DNA from: JAJXWB01 sp965246795
Lineage (GTDB): Bacteria > Pseudomonadota > Alphaproteobacteria > Rhizobiales > Beijerinckiaceae
Assembly (NCBI GenBank): GCA_965246795.1
Contig: CBDFFN010000008.1
Span: 186,001-250,000, forward strand
Direction of reading: 5' to 3'
Length of the DNA stretch: 64,000 bases
Shown: piece by piece, positions 10,038 to 17,228 of the stretch
How positions within the stretch are numbered: the stretch's first letter is position 1
Layout: every line of letters begins with the position of its first letter
Notes under the pieces: generated by a model
Told to the model about the DNA's origin: nothing
What the model saw: the letters and a program-made list of their open reading frames with translations, nothing else
Database searches by the model: none
Made by a program: the position numbers and the translations under genes

Positions 10038-10932
10038 TTACGACATCGGTTCGGGCGATGGCGGCGGGTCGGCTGGCAGCGGAATGAACTCGCTGTCATC
10101 GGCATCGGGTAGTTTCATACGGCCGGCACGCCAGTCCGCTTTCGCTTGCGCAATCCGTTCGCGCGACGACGAGACGAAATTCCACTCGACGTAGCGCTGA
10201 CCGATTGGCTCACCGCCGATGAGCATGACGATCGATGGTTCGAGGGCCTTTACGGCGATCGTGCCGCCCGGCGCGAAGACGATCATCTTGCCGGCGCTGA
10301 ACACCTGTCCCTCGATCTCGACGCTGCCAGTCGCGATATAGGCCGCACGCTCCGGGTAGTCCGCGGGCACGCCTGCAGTCGCGCCCGCCTGCAGCGCCCA
10401 ATGCGTGTAGAACATCGGCGAGTGCACGCGCGCCTTTGCCTCGACACCGAACGCCTTGCCTGCGACGAGCCGGCCGGTGACGCCGCGTTCTTCAAACAAG
10501 GGCTGATCTTCCATCGCATGATGCGAGAAGGCTGGCGCAATTTCCTCGTCGGCGTCCGGCAACGCGACCCATGTCTGGATACCGTGCAAGCGATCGCCTT
10601 CGAGCCTCGCCTTCTCGAAACGTTCCGAGTGCGTGATCCCGCGTCCGGCTGTCATCCAGTTCACTTCGCCTGCGCGGATCGGCTGCACCGTGCCAAGGCT
10701 GTCGCGATGCATGATCTCGCCTTCGAAGAGATAAGTGATCGTCGACAGGCCGATATGCGGATGCGGCCGCACGTCCACTTTCTGCGGAAGGCCGGGCGGA
10801 AAGTCGGCCGGCCCCATGTGGTCGAAGAAGACAAAGGGCCCGACCATGCGTCGCCGCGCCCCACGGCAACACACGTCCTACCTCGAAGCCGCCAAGATCC
10901 TTGCGGCGCTGGTCGATGACAAGTTCGATCAT
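10038..10932 (-). CDS. Pirin-family cupin, interrupted by a one-base frameshift near the N-terminus
   Basis: The product is a bicupin of the pirin family; members bind a metal and some act as quercetinase or redox-sensing cofactors. The family N-terminus (MIELVIDQRRKDLGGFEVGR) starts at 10932 in one frame, while the rest (RRRMVGPFVFFDHMGPADF) continues in another. The switch falls at a run of four G on the coding strand (10859-10862). Removing one G gives a continuous GRVLPWARRRMVGPF, as expected for the family. Downstream the cupin motifs (HPHIGLSTITYLFEGEIMHR; GEVNWMTAGRGITHSER) and C-terminal cupin are intact. It starts 10 bases after the Sod stop, so the two are probably cotranscribed. 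The frameshift may be a real inactivation or a base-calling error; I cannot tell which. Confidence 0.85.
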
Positions 10933-10942
10933 GTGAAGACCG

Positions 10943-11644
10943 TCACGCGCGCGCCTTTTTGAGGTTTGCTGCGACCTTGTCCCAGTTCACAGTGTTCCAC
11001 CACGCATCGACATAGTCCGCTCGTTTCGACTGGTACTTCAGGTAATAGGCGTGCTCCCACAGATCGACGCCGAGGATGGGCTTGGCGCCCAAATCCATGT
11101 GCGGCGTATCCTGGTTAGCCGTACTGAAGACGGTGAGCTTGCCGTCTTTGCCGACAGCAAGCCACGACCAGCCCGAGCCAAAGCGCGCGAGCGCGGCCTG
11201 CTTAACGGCAGCCTTCATGCCTGCAACATCGCCGAATGCAGCGTTGATCGCAGACTTCACTTCTTCCGTCGGTTCTTTTGGGCCACCAGGCGCCATCAGG
11301 TCCCAGAAAAATGTGTGGTTCCAGTGACCGCCGAGATTGTTGCGAACGCCCGTGCGCACGTCGTCGGGTGTACTCGCGAGATTTGTGAGAATTTGCTCCA
11401 TCGGCGTCTTTGCGAGGTCGGGCCATTTCGCCACAAGACCATTGAGATTGTTCACATAGGCCGCGTGATGATTGTCGTGATGGATTTTCATCGTCGTCGC
11501 ATCGATGCTCGGCTCGAGCGCGTCGAAAGCGTAACCTAATGGGGGTAGGGTGAACGCCGCTGCCGATTGTGCGAACGCTGCACGCGAAAAGCTGGTCCCG
11601 GCAAAGGTGCCGGCGACCAGCTTCATCATGTCCCGCCTGTGCAT
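10943..11644 (-). CDS. Fe/Mn superoxide dismutase with twin-arginine-like leader
   Basis: Dismutates superoxide to H2O2 and O2. The 233-residue protein has the family's metal ligands in order: His in MKIHHDNHHAAYV, His in NLGGHWNHTFFW, and Asp/His in GVDLWEHAYYLKY. Residues 1-26 form an export leader with RRDMMK followed by a hydrophobic stretch and AFA-QS cleavage site, suggesting Tat export and a periplasmic location, unlike the common cytoplasmic SodB. It is followed after 10 bases by the pirin gene on the same strand. Fe versus Mn cannot be settled by eye. Confidence 0.93.
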   Translation of the reverse strand: MHRRDMMKLVAGTFAGTSFSRAAFAQSAAAFTLPPLGYAFDALEPSIDATTMKIHHDNHHAAYVNNLNGLVAKWPDLAKTPMEQILTNLASTPDDVRTGVRNNLGGHWNHTFFWDLMAPGGPKEPTEEVKSAINAAFGDVAGMKAAVKQAALARFGSGWSWLAVGKDGKLTVFSTANQDTPHMDLGAKPILGVDLWEHAYYLKYQSKRADYVDAWWNTVNWDKVAANLKKARA

Positions 11645-11680
11645 GCGAATTCCTCCCAGTTGCGTAGACGCGCGAAACGA

Positions 11681-11929
11681 CTAACGAAGTTGATAGATGT
11701 AGGACGGTGTGACGCCGAACTTTCGCGCTATCTCGGCAACCGGCATTCCGGCTTTCCGTTCCGCCTTGATCGTCTTCTTGAACGCGGTCAGCTCCTTGCC
11801 GCGACGCCGCGTAGCAGGAGACCCGCCCATGCGCATTGGGCCCTTGCTCGCACGGGCTTCGGTCAGAAATTGTTGCGCTGTCGAGATGATCTTCGTCAGC
11901 TGGGTGATTTGTCGCTTGCTAAGTTGCAT
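11681..11929 (-). CDS. Small helix-turn-helix protein
   Basis: An 82-residue basic protein. The C-terminal third (MPVAEIARKFGVTPSYIYQLR) is a resolvase/Hin-like helix-turn-helix; the middle is Arg/Lys-rich (GKELTAFKKTIKAERKAG). I use the ATG at 11929 because GGAG lies about 10 bases upstream; the frame stays open to 12034 but has no ribosome site there. The protein ends at the HTH with no effector or catalytic domain, so it is a candidate small DNA-binding regulator of unknown target. A dyad about 100 bases upstream might be its own operator. Confidence 0.7.
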   Translation of the reverse strand: MQLSKRQITQLTKIISTAQQFLTEARASKGPMRMGGSPATRRRGKELTAFKKTIKAERKAGMPVAEIARKFGVTPSYIYQLR

Positions 11930-12431
11930 AGTCGGTAAACTCCAATCCGCCATTGGATGAACTGCGCAGGTAGAATATTTTTCTTGCAAGTACAAATTAC
12001 AAATGCGGAAGGATGTACGACGCGTATCGTTCATTGATGAACGCAGCGATATCCTATTAACAATTGCTACGCGTATATCGATTGAATAGCCAATGCCGAA
12101 ACGTCATTTCACCGCTTTCGTCCGCTGCCAGCTGGTTCACGTAGAGTTAGATTAACACAACAACTGACAAGCTGCGCGATCGTCCGAACTTTGCTTATGC
12201 TTGTGAGATTTGATAAAAAACAGAGAGTTCTCATGCCGATACGTTGGATCGTTGCAGGCTTTGCTGAAATGCTTGTGCTTGTCGCATCGTTGCCGGCTAC
12301 TTTTCAGAACGTCGCGACCTCGGGCTGTGGTCAAGCCGCAGCGCAGGAGCACGCAACGCAGCCCGCGCCGGCGACGAAAGATGGCACTGCATCTGGCAAT
12401 GCCGGATCGTCGAAATCGGTCTCGAATTTTG
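11930..12431. other. AT-richer intergenic region upstream of the HTH gene
   Basis: About 500 bases without a convincing gene and noticeably richer in A/T than the surroundings. It contains a perfect dyad (12028-12043) and two copies of ACGCGTAT (12020-12027 and 12069-12076). A plus-strand frame from 12233 to 12589 would encode a hydrophobic, signal-like start, but it runs antisense across the tRNA-Sec gene and has no recognisable product, so I do not call it a gene. Confidence 0.5.
12028..12043. promoter_or_regulatory. Perfect dyad, candidate operator
   Basis: CGTTCAT and ATGAACG flank a 2-base centre. The site is about 100 bases upstream of the small HTH gene, in the gap where its promoter should be. 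Binding by that protein is a guess. Confidence 0.35.
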
Positions 12432-14477
12432 TCACGCGCGTCGCGGTGTTGGCGGAAGAGAATGGGAGTCGAACCCGCCCGAGACAGACTCGCTGCCCCG
12501 TCCTAATTCGAAGTCCGGACGCCCCACCGGGAATGTTTCTCTTCCATCGCCTGCCAGCGCTCCGAAGAGATCGGCGCAGTGCGGGTTGAGACAACGAAGA
12601 TCACCGTTGCGTAAGGTCACACCGTGGCGATCGAAGAAGTCGAGGATCTGGATTGCGACCTTGCGGCCGTTGTCCATGCGGTCGCGGAAATTCGCCGCAG
12701 TGAATCCGCCGCCGTCGCTTTGCGAGCTGCAAGCACGGACGAGGCCCGCCATTTCCGCGGTCGTTGCGCGTAGAAAAAAATGATCGTGCGCGATCTCGTC
12801 GACGCGCCCGAGACGGGCGCAGGATTTCAGCACACGTCGTATCTCGGTCTCCGACACGACCAGCTCTCCCGCAAGGTCGCGCACACGCGGTGGCCGGAAC
12901 CGCGTTTCCGAGTCGAGCCGCGGCGCGATACCGTGCCATAGGTCCTCATCGGCCTCGCTGAGGTGCACCGTATGGCCCGGTAGCCGCACGAAGGCGCCAT
13001 CGAGAACGATGCGACCTTCGCGCCCCAGCATTTGCAGCGCGACGAGAAAAGCGGGCGACGGGAGGCGAGGTTCGCAGGCCAGCCGAAGCTTCTCGCGGGA
13101 GATACCCTGCGCATCGCTGTTTTCACCGTGAAACCCCAAGAGCACGCCGTTGACCGACTCCGCAAACCTTTGCCACTGCGGGCGCGACAATGCGCTTTGT
13201 GTATCGCCGGTCGGCAGTGTGATCAGATCGCTCGTGGCGGCGATGTCCGCCATCTGCGTTTCAGACAGCGCGCGATCGCGTCCGAATGCGGTGAGATCGA
13301 CGACAAACGGAGCGACGGACGATAGGGCGGTCAATGCGCGCGCCGGATCATCGTGGCGCAAGGCGTCGAGTTGCGCGAAACGCTCCGGCGTGCGCCGTTT
13401 GCTCTGTGGCGGGCGCAGATCGAGAATCCGACCGCCGCCAATCGTGCGTTGTGCCGAAACATCGCGGAGCACGAAGCGGTCACCGACGGCAGCGGCCAGC
13501 GGCCGATCGAGTACGAGTTGTGCAGGGCCCTGCTTACCAAGCGCGACCGCATTGCCGAGCTGCAGCACGCGCACGCCGACTTCCGCGCTCGCATGATGCA
13601 AGCGCGCCGGAAACCATTCACCGACCGCCTCATCCTCAGTCTCGAAGAGACGCACATCCGCATCGATACGCATGGTCGGTGCGTGAAGGCTCGGTTCGAG
13701 CAGCATATCGCCGCGGGCGATGGCAGCAATTTGCACGCCTTCGCAGGCGAGATTGAGCGCGCACCGCTGACCGGCATGGCCTGATGCAGCCGATCGGTTC
13801 TGCGATTGCAGCGAGCGAACGCGGGCAGAAAAACCGGATGGACTGACTTTTACTCGACTGCCGGCAGCCACCGAGCCCGACAGGATCATGCCGGTAACGA
13901 TGACGCCGGTGCCGAGAAGCGTGTTGCAGCGATCCACTGCAAGGCGAAAGCGCCCGTCGCGTGCGCGCGTCGGCATCTCCGCTTCCGCAACACGCAGCAG
14001 CGCGCGGAGCGCGTCGATGCCTTCGCCGGTGATAATTGATACCGGAACTACGGCGTCCGGCACGACGGACGTGGTCGAAAGCAACGTCCGCACGTCCTGC
14101 TCGACGACGGATCGTCGCGCATCGTCAGCGAGATCGGCCTTGGTCAGCGCAACGATGCAGCGATGGATACCGAGCAGATCGAGAATCGCAACGTGTTCGC
14201 GGGTCTGCGGCATCACGCCGTCTTCGACGGCAACGACCAGCAGCGCGAGATCGATGCCGCTCGCACCCGCCAGCATCGTGTGCACGAAGCGCTCGTGGCC
14301 GGGCACGTCGACGAAGTCTGTGGTTCGATCGCTTGTGAATTGCGTGTAGGCGAAGCCGAGATCGATCGTGATGTCGCGCCCCTCCTCTTCTGCAAGGCGG
14401 TCGGCATCGACGCCGGTCAACGCTTTCACAAGCGCCGTCTTGCCGTGATCGATATGTCCCGCTGTGCCGACAATCAT
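12432..14477 (-). CDS. selB: Selenocysteine-specific elongation factor SelB
   Basis: SelB is the EF-Tu-like GTPase that carries Sec-tRNA-Sec to the ribosome at recoded UGA codons. The start at 14477 gives the family N-terminus MIVGTAGHIDHGKTALVKAL. GTPase motifs are present: GHIDHGKT, DVPGHE, TKAD; the C-terminal winged-helix region ends near NGDLRCLNPHCADLFG. Residue 35 is Asp in GRDITIDLGFAY, where SelB proteins normally have Gly (RGITID), next to the switch-I Thr. The natural end appears to be near 12550, but no stop occurs there: the frame runs through the whole tRNA-Sec gene, adding about 35 residues, to a TGA at 12432. The start overlaps the end of the Sel1-like remnant by four bases. 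No selA, selD or formate dehydrogenase genes are visible nearby. Confidence 0.93.
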   Translation of the reverse strand: MIVGTAGHIDHGKTALVKALTGVDADRLAEEEGRDITIDLGFAYTQFTSDRTTDFVDVPGHERFVHTMLAGASGIDLALLVVAVEDGVMPQTREHVAILDLLGIHRCIVALTKADLADDARRSVVEQDVRTLLSTTSVVPDAVVPVSIITGEGIDALRALLRVAEAEMPTRARDGRFRLAVDRCNTLLGTGVIVTGMILSGSVAAGSRVKVSPSGFSARVRSLQSQNRSAASGHAGQRCALNLACEGVQIAAIARGDMLLEPSLHAPTMRIDADVRLFETEDEAVGEWFPARLHHASAEVGVRVLQLGNAVALGKQGPAQLVLDRPLAAAVGDRFVLRDVSAQRTIGGGRILDLRPPQSKRRTPERFAQLDALRHDDPARALTALSSVAPFVVDLTAFGRDRALSETQMADIAATSDLITLPTGDTQSALSRPQWQRFAESVNGVLLGFHGENSDAQGISREKLRLACEPRLPSPAFLVALQMLGREGRIVLDGAFVRLPGHTVHLSEADEDLWHGIAPRLDSETRFRPPRVRDLAGELVVSETEIRRVLKSCARLGRVDEIAHDHFFLRATTAEMAGLVRACSSQSDGGGFTAANFRDRMDNGRKVAIQILDFFDRHGVTLRNGDLRCLNPHCADLFGALAGDGRETFPVGRPDFELGRGSESVSGGFDSHSLPPTPRRA
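12450..12545 (-). tRNA. selC: tRNA-Sec-like gene with anticodon UCG, possibly degenerate
   Basis: Read on the minus strand this is a 96-base tRNA-Sec including encoded CCA. Hallmarks seen: a perfect 8-bp acceptor stem (GGAAGAGA with TCTCTTCC), discriminator G, D-loop region CCCGGTGGGG, an 8-bp long variable arm (CGGGGCAG with CTGTCTCG), and the T-loop GGGTTCGACTCCC. The anticodon loop is CTTCGAA where E. coli selC has CTTCAAA, so the anticodon is UCG instead of UCA and would pair with the Arg codon CGA. Three stems each contain one mispair: A-C in the D stem, G-A in the anticodon stem and C-A in the T stem. It lies directly after selB, the usual place. It is therefore either a decaying selC or a recoded one; identity as tRNA-Sec family is firm, function is not. 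Confidence 0.8.
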
Positions 14478-15265
14478 GCGGCGATTCCGAAGTCGGTCCG
14501 CGCGGGCAGCGCGGTTGCAGCCCATCGTTCTACTTCGGCGATGCTACTAGGATCCAGCGCAGCGCGCGCGATGACAAGGAAAGGCGTCGCCAAGGCGCTG
14601 CCGCCGGCCTCAGCGCGCAGCAACCAAGCGAGCGAAGCGACGCCGTCTTTCGAGACGATATTGTCGAGGACGTGCGCTGCGCCGAGCGTCGCCTGACCAT
14701 CGGCGTCGCCCGCATGCGCCCGGATGACCACCAACGCGCGGCTTCGGCCACGTCGCGTTCGATGCCAAGCGAATTGAGATAGAGCATACCGAGCCGGATC
14801 ATCGACGATGCGATGCCGGCGTGCGCGGCGGCCAACACCCAACGTCGCGAGACCGGATCGGCGGGTATCGCGTCGCCTCCGAGAAGCATCCAACTCAACA
14901 TGTCCTGTGCAGGCGCGTCCCCCTGTACGGCCGCCTGACTATAAAGTTTCTCAGCTTTCGGAAAATCCGTCGCCACGCCTTCGCCGAATATAGAGCGCGG
15001 TGCAATTGCGCTGCCCGACCGGGTTGCAGGCTTCCGCCGCGGCGGTCAGCCACCGCAGGGCGAATTTCGTGTCGCGTTCAACACCTAGACCTTCTGCGAA
15101 GCAAGCGCCGATATTGTTCATCGCGTGCGCGATGCCGGAATGTGCAAGCGGTTCCCAGATCGCGAGCGCGGTCGCGTAATTAACCGCGAACGGCGTGCCG
15201 GGATGAAGGTAGCCGCCGTCAATTGCCCGATTAGCGATTTCGCGGGCAATTTGCGGTTCAGCTCC
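14474..15265 (-). pseudogene. Sel1-repeat protein remnant, 5'-truncated with two frameshifts
   Basis: Three consecutive minus-strand pieces in different frames together give one Sel1/TPR-like protein. Piece 1 (15265-about 14988) has GIAHAMNNIGACFAEGLG; piece 2 (about 14990-14735) continues GEGVATDFPKAEKLYSQAA and AEAARWW; piece 3 (about 14735-14474) has HAGDADGQATLGAAHVLD and ends overlapping the selB start. The first switch needs loss of one base at CTCTATATTC; the second needs one extra G after TGGTGG. Similarity begins at the racemase stop codon with no start codon or ribosome site, so the N-terminus is missing. Two independent frame breaks plus truncation favour a pseudogene, although one break is in a G run where sequencing errors occur. 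Its original role is unknown. Confidence 0.75.
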
Positions 15266-15998
15266 AGGCCGACGCTGGCGCGACCGGATAGGCTTTCGCG
15301 CTGTGGCGCATGCCAAGATCGACAAACATCTCGGCGGTGCGGACCCCGACCGCCACGCCGTTGACGACAGGCAGGCCGAGCGCGTCCTCGATCTCGCGGG
15401 GGTCGATGATAAAAGGCACGAAGACGGCGGCGAATGGCAGGATAACGTTGATGTCTGCCCGCTCCATTGCGGTGCGGCACAGATCGATCGTGAGGGCACG
15501 CATCTGCGACTTCTGGTTCCAGGCCTCCGCCAAGGTGAGGTCCCAGGCGACCGTCGTGCAGACGAAATCCGACATGCTCCAGCGCCGAAGGAGCTTGCGG
15601 ACATAGGACGTAACGGTCCGCTGCGTCACGAGCATCGCCACGGCGTCACCGAGCAGCGCCGCCGCGTGCAGCGACACCGGTCCCGCATCGATGACCGGAA
15701 TGCGCACGACGTGACGTGCGAATTCCGCGCCGACGTCGTATTCGCCGGACAGCACCACGGCGTCGAAGCCATCCTTCTCTGCTTTGATAACCTCGCGCAC
15801 CGTCGCCGGTGCATTTGCCATGATGTGCGCTTCGCTGAGATGCGCGCCCATCGAGCCGCCATGCGCGCCGGCGTCGATGAACACGGTTTCGATCTGCGTT
15901 CCGGGCGACGCGTAGGTGCTCGTGATGCGTGCCGAATGGTCCATGAAGGCCGGGTCGGCGTTCTGGCGGGAAGCCGGTCGGATCACCCGGATTTTCAT
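15258..15998 (-). CDS. Asp/Glu/hydantoin racemase superfamily protein lacking canonical cysteines
   Basis: A 246-residue protein with the fold signatures of the Asp/Glu/hydantoin racemase superfamily: IRVIRPAS at the start, VIDAGPVSLHAAALLGDAVAMLVT in the middle and GLPVVNGVAVGVRTAEMFVDLG at the end. Usual members use two cysteines as acid/base pair. By eye the first position (normally in a CFGDP-like loop) is SGEYDVG around residue 86, and the second (normally GCAGM-like) is LPFAAVF around residue 190; the only cysteines are 147 and 174, outside these loops. It may thus be a different lyase/isomerase of the superfamily. It is divergent from the decarboxylase-deaminase-oxidoreductase set at 16056, with 57 bases between, suggesting shared control. 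Confidence 0.75.
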   Translation of the reverse strand: MKIRVIRPASRQNADPAFMDHSARITSTYASPGTQIETVFIDAGAHGGSMGAHLSEAHIMANAPATVREVIKAEKDGFDAVVLSGEYDVGAEFARHVVRIPVIDAGPVSLHAAALLGDAVAMLVTQRTVTSYVRKLLRRWSMSDFVCTTVAWDLTLAEAWNQKSQMRALTIDLCRTAMERADINVILPFAAVFVPFIIDPREIEDALGLPVVNGVAVGVRTAEMFVDLGMRHSAKAYPVAPASAWS

Positions 15999-16014
15999 GG
16001 AACTTCTCTCGTTG

Positions 16015-16056
16015 CCTGCATTTGAAATCGTGCAGGTGCGACGATAGACAGTCGCA
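16015..16056. promoter_or_regulatory. Two inverted repeats in the divergent promoter gap
   Basis: CCTGCA (16015-16020) pairs with TGCAGG (16031-16036) across 10 bases, and TGCGAC (16037-16042) pairs with GTCGCA (16051-16056) across 8 bases. The second arm ends on the A of the ATG at 16056, and no ribosome site is visible before that ATG. The repeats may be operators for a regulator of both divergent genes, or the second may form an mRNA hairpin at the start codon. Confidence 0.4.
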
Positions 16057-17225
16057 TGCCCGCAGGGAACGACGTCAGGCGCTACGATTTTCTGCAGGCT
16101 TTGGCGCCGCTGCTGTCGGATCGCGACATCGTCGTCACAAATCTCGCGAACACCGCGACGGAATGGTTCGCCAGCCGACCATCTGATGCGAATTTGTATG
16201 CCGTCGGCATGGGCATGGTTACGCCTTACGCGCTTGGCCTCGCACTCTCTCTCCCGAAACGCCGCATCGTTGCGCTGGATGGCGACGGTGGCCTCTTCTT
16301 TGATCCGTCGGTGCTTGGCCTAATCGCAACCCAGCCGGCCGCAAATCTCACGCTCGTCGTCTTCGACAACGGCGGCTACATCTCGACGGGAAAATTGCCG
16401 GCCGTCGGCTCGCTCAGTGCGCTAGGCGTCGACATCGTCGACGTCGCGCGCGCCTATCGCGTGAGCGACGTCGTCGAGGTTTGTGATGTCGCAGCATTCC
16501 GTGCGGCCTGCCAGGCGCCCGAAGCGAATGGGCCGCGCGTCGTGGTCGTTCGCTGTAACACCGAGCAGCAATTCGTCGGCGCGCTGCCGATGGACCTCAA
16601 GGAGAACAAGTATCGTTTCGCACGTCACATCGAAGAAACCGAAGGCGTTCGCATTTTCAAGCCTTCCGCAAAAGAGCATGGCGCGAAGGCAGCGGTCGAT
16701 GCCGCAACGATTGTTTCGGAGGGCGCAAAATTCGGCGAGGTCCTCTACGAGGGCTTGCTGGAGAACGGCATCGACTTCGCCGTCGGGCTCCCTTGCAGCG
16801 GTTTTTCATCGGCGCAGGAGAAACTCTCGCAAGGTTCCGCGATCCCGTACGTGTCAGTGCCGCACGAAGGCACGGGCCTCGGCCTCTGTGCCGGCGCATG
16901 GCTCGCGGGGAAGCGGCCGGCGGCGCTGATCGAGAATTTCGGCCTGCTCGCAAGCGCCTATCACCTGATGCGCGGGCACATGAGCTACGGCATCCCGACA
17001 CTGATGCTCGTCGAATATCGCGGCGACACCGGTGATCAGGAATTCTTTGCCGAAGGCGGCGAGGTGACGCTCGATGTGCTGCGCGCGATGCGCATCAATC
17101 ATCGCGTCGTGGATAAGCTCGCAGACATCAAGCCCGCAATTCGCAACGCCTTGCGCTGGATGGACGGCTGCATGCGGCCCTTCGCCATCGTGCCGACCTA
17201 CGATCTCACGCGCCTGAAAGGCTGA
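16056..17225 (+). CDS. Fused TPP-dependent decarboxylase, ComE-ComD order (sulfopyruvate/phosphonopyruvate decarboxylase-like)
   Basis: A 389-residue thiamine-diphosphate enzyme. The N-terminal half is the cofactor-binding (PP) domain, resembling ComE/beta subunits: NLYAVGMGMVTPYALGLALS, then ALDGDGG near residue 75 and VVFDNGGYISTGK for Mg-diphosphate binding. The C-terminal half is the PYR domain, resembling ComD/alpha: VGLPCSGFSS, then VPHEGTGLGLCAGAWLAGKRP with the expected catalytic Glu near residue 271. Most family members have PYR before PP or separate subunits; here the order is reversed. The family decarboxylates 3-sulfopyruvate or 3-phosphonopyruvate to an aldehyde. The downstream deaminase follows after 3 bases, so they are cotranscribed; the actual substrate is not evident. 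Confidence 0.82.
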   Translation: MPAGNDVRRYDFLQALAPLLSDRDIVVTNLANTATEWFASRPSDANLYAVGMGMVTPYALGLALSLPKRRIVALDGDGGLFFDPSVLGLIATQPAANLTLVVFDNGGYISTGKLPAVGSLSALGVDIVDVARAYRVSDVVEVCDVAAFRAACQAPEANGPRVVVVRCNTEQQFVGALPMDLKENKYRFARHIEETEGVRIFKPSAKEHGAKAAVDAATIVSEGAKFGEVLYEGLLENGIDFAVGLPCSGFSSAQEKLSQGSAIPYVSVPHEGTGLGLCAGAWLAGKRPAALIENFGLLASAYHLMRGHMSYGIPTLMLVEYRGDTGDQEFFAEGGEVTLDVLRAMRINHRVVDKLADIKPAIRNALRWMDGCMRPFAIVPTYDLTRLKG

Positions 17226-17228
17226 CGC

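Noticed and set aside
12233..12589. Plus-strand frame with a signal-peptide-like start (MPIRWIVAGFAEMLVLVASL)
   Set aside because: It runs antisense through tRNA-Sec and the end of selB, shows no family similarity and has no clear ribosome site.
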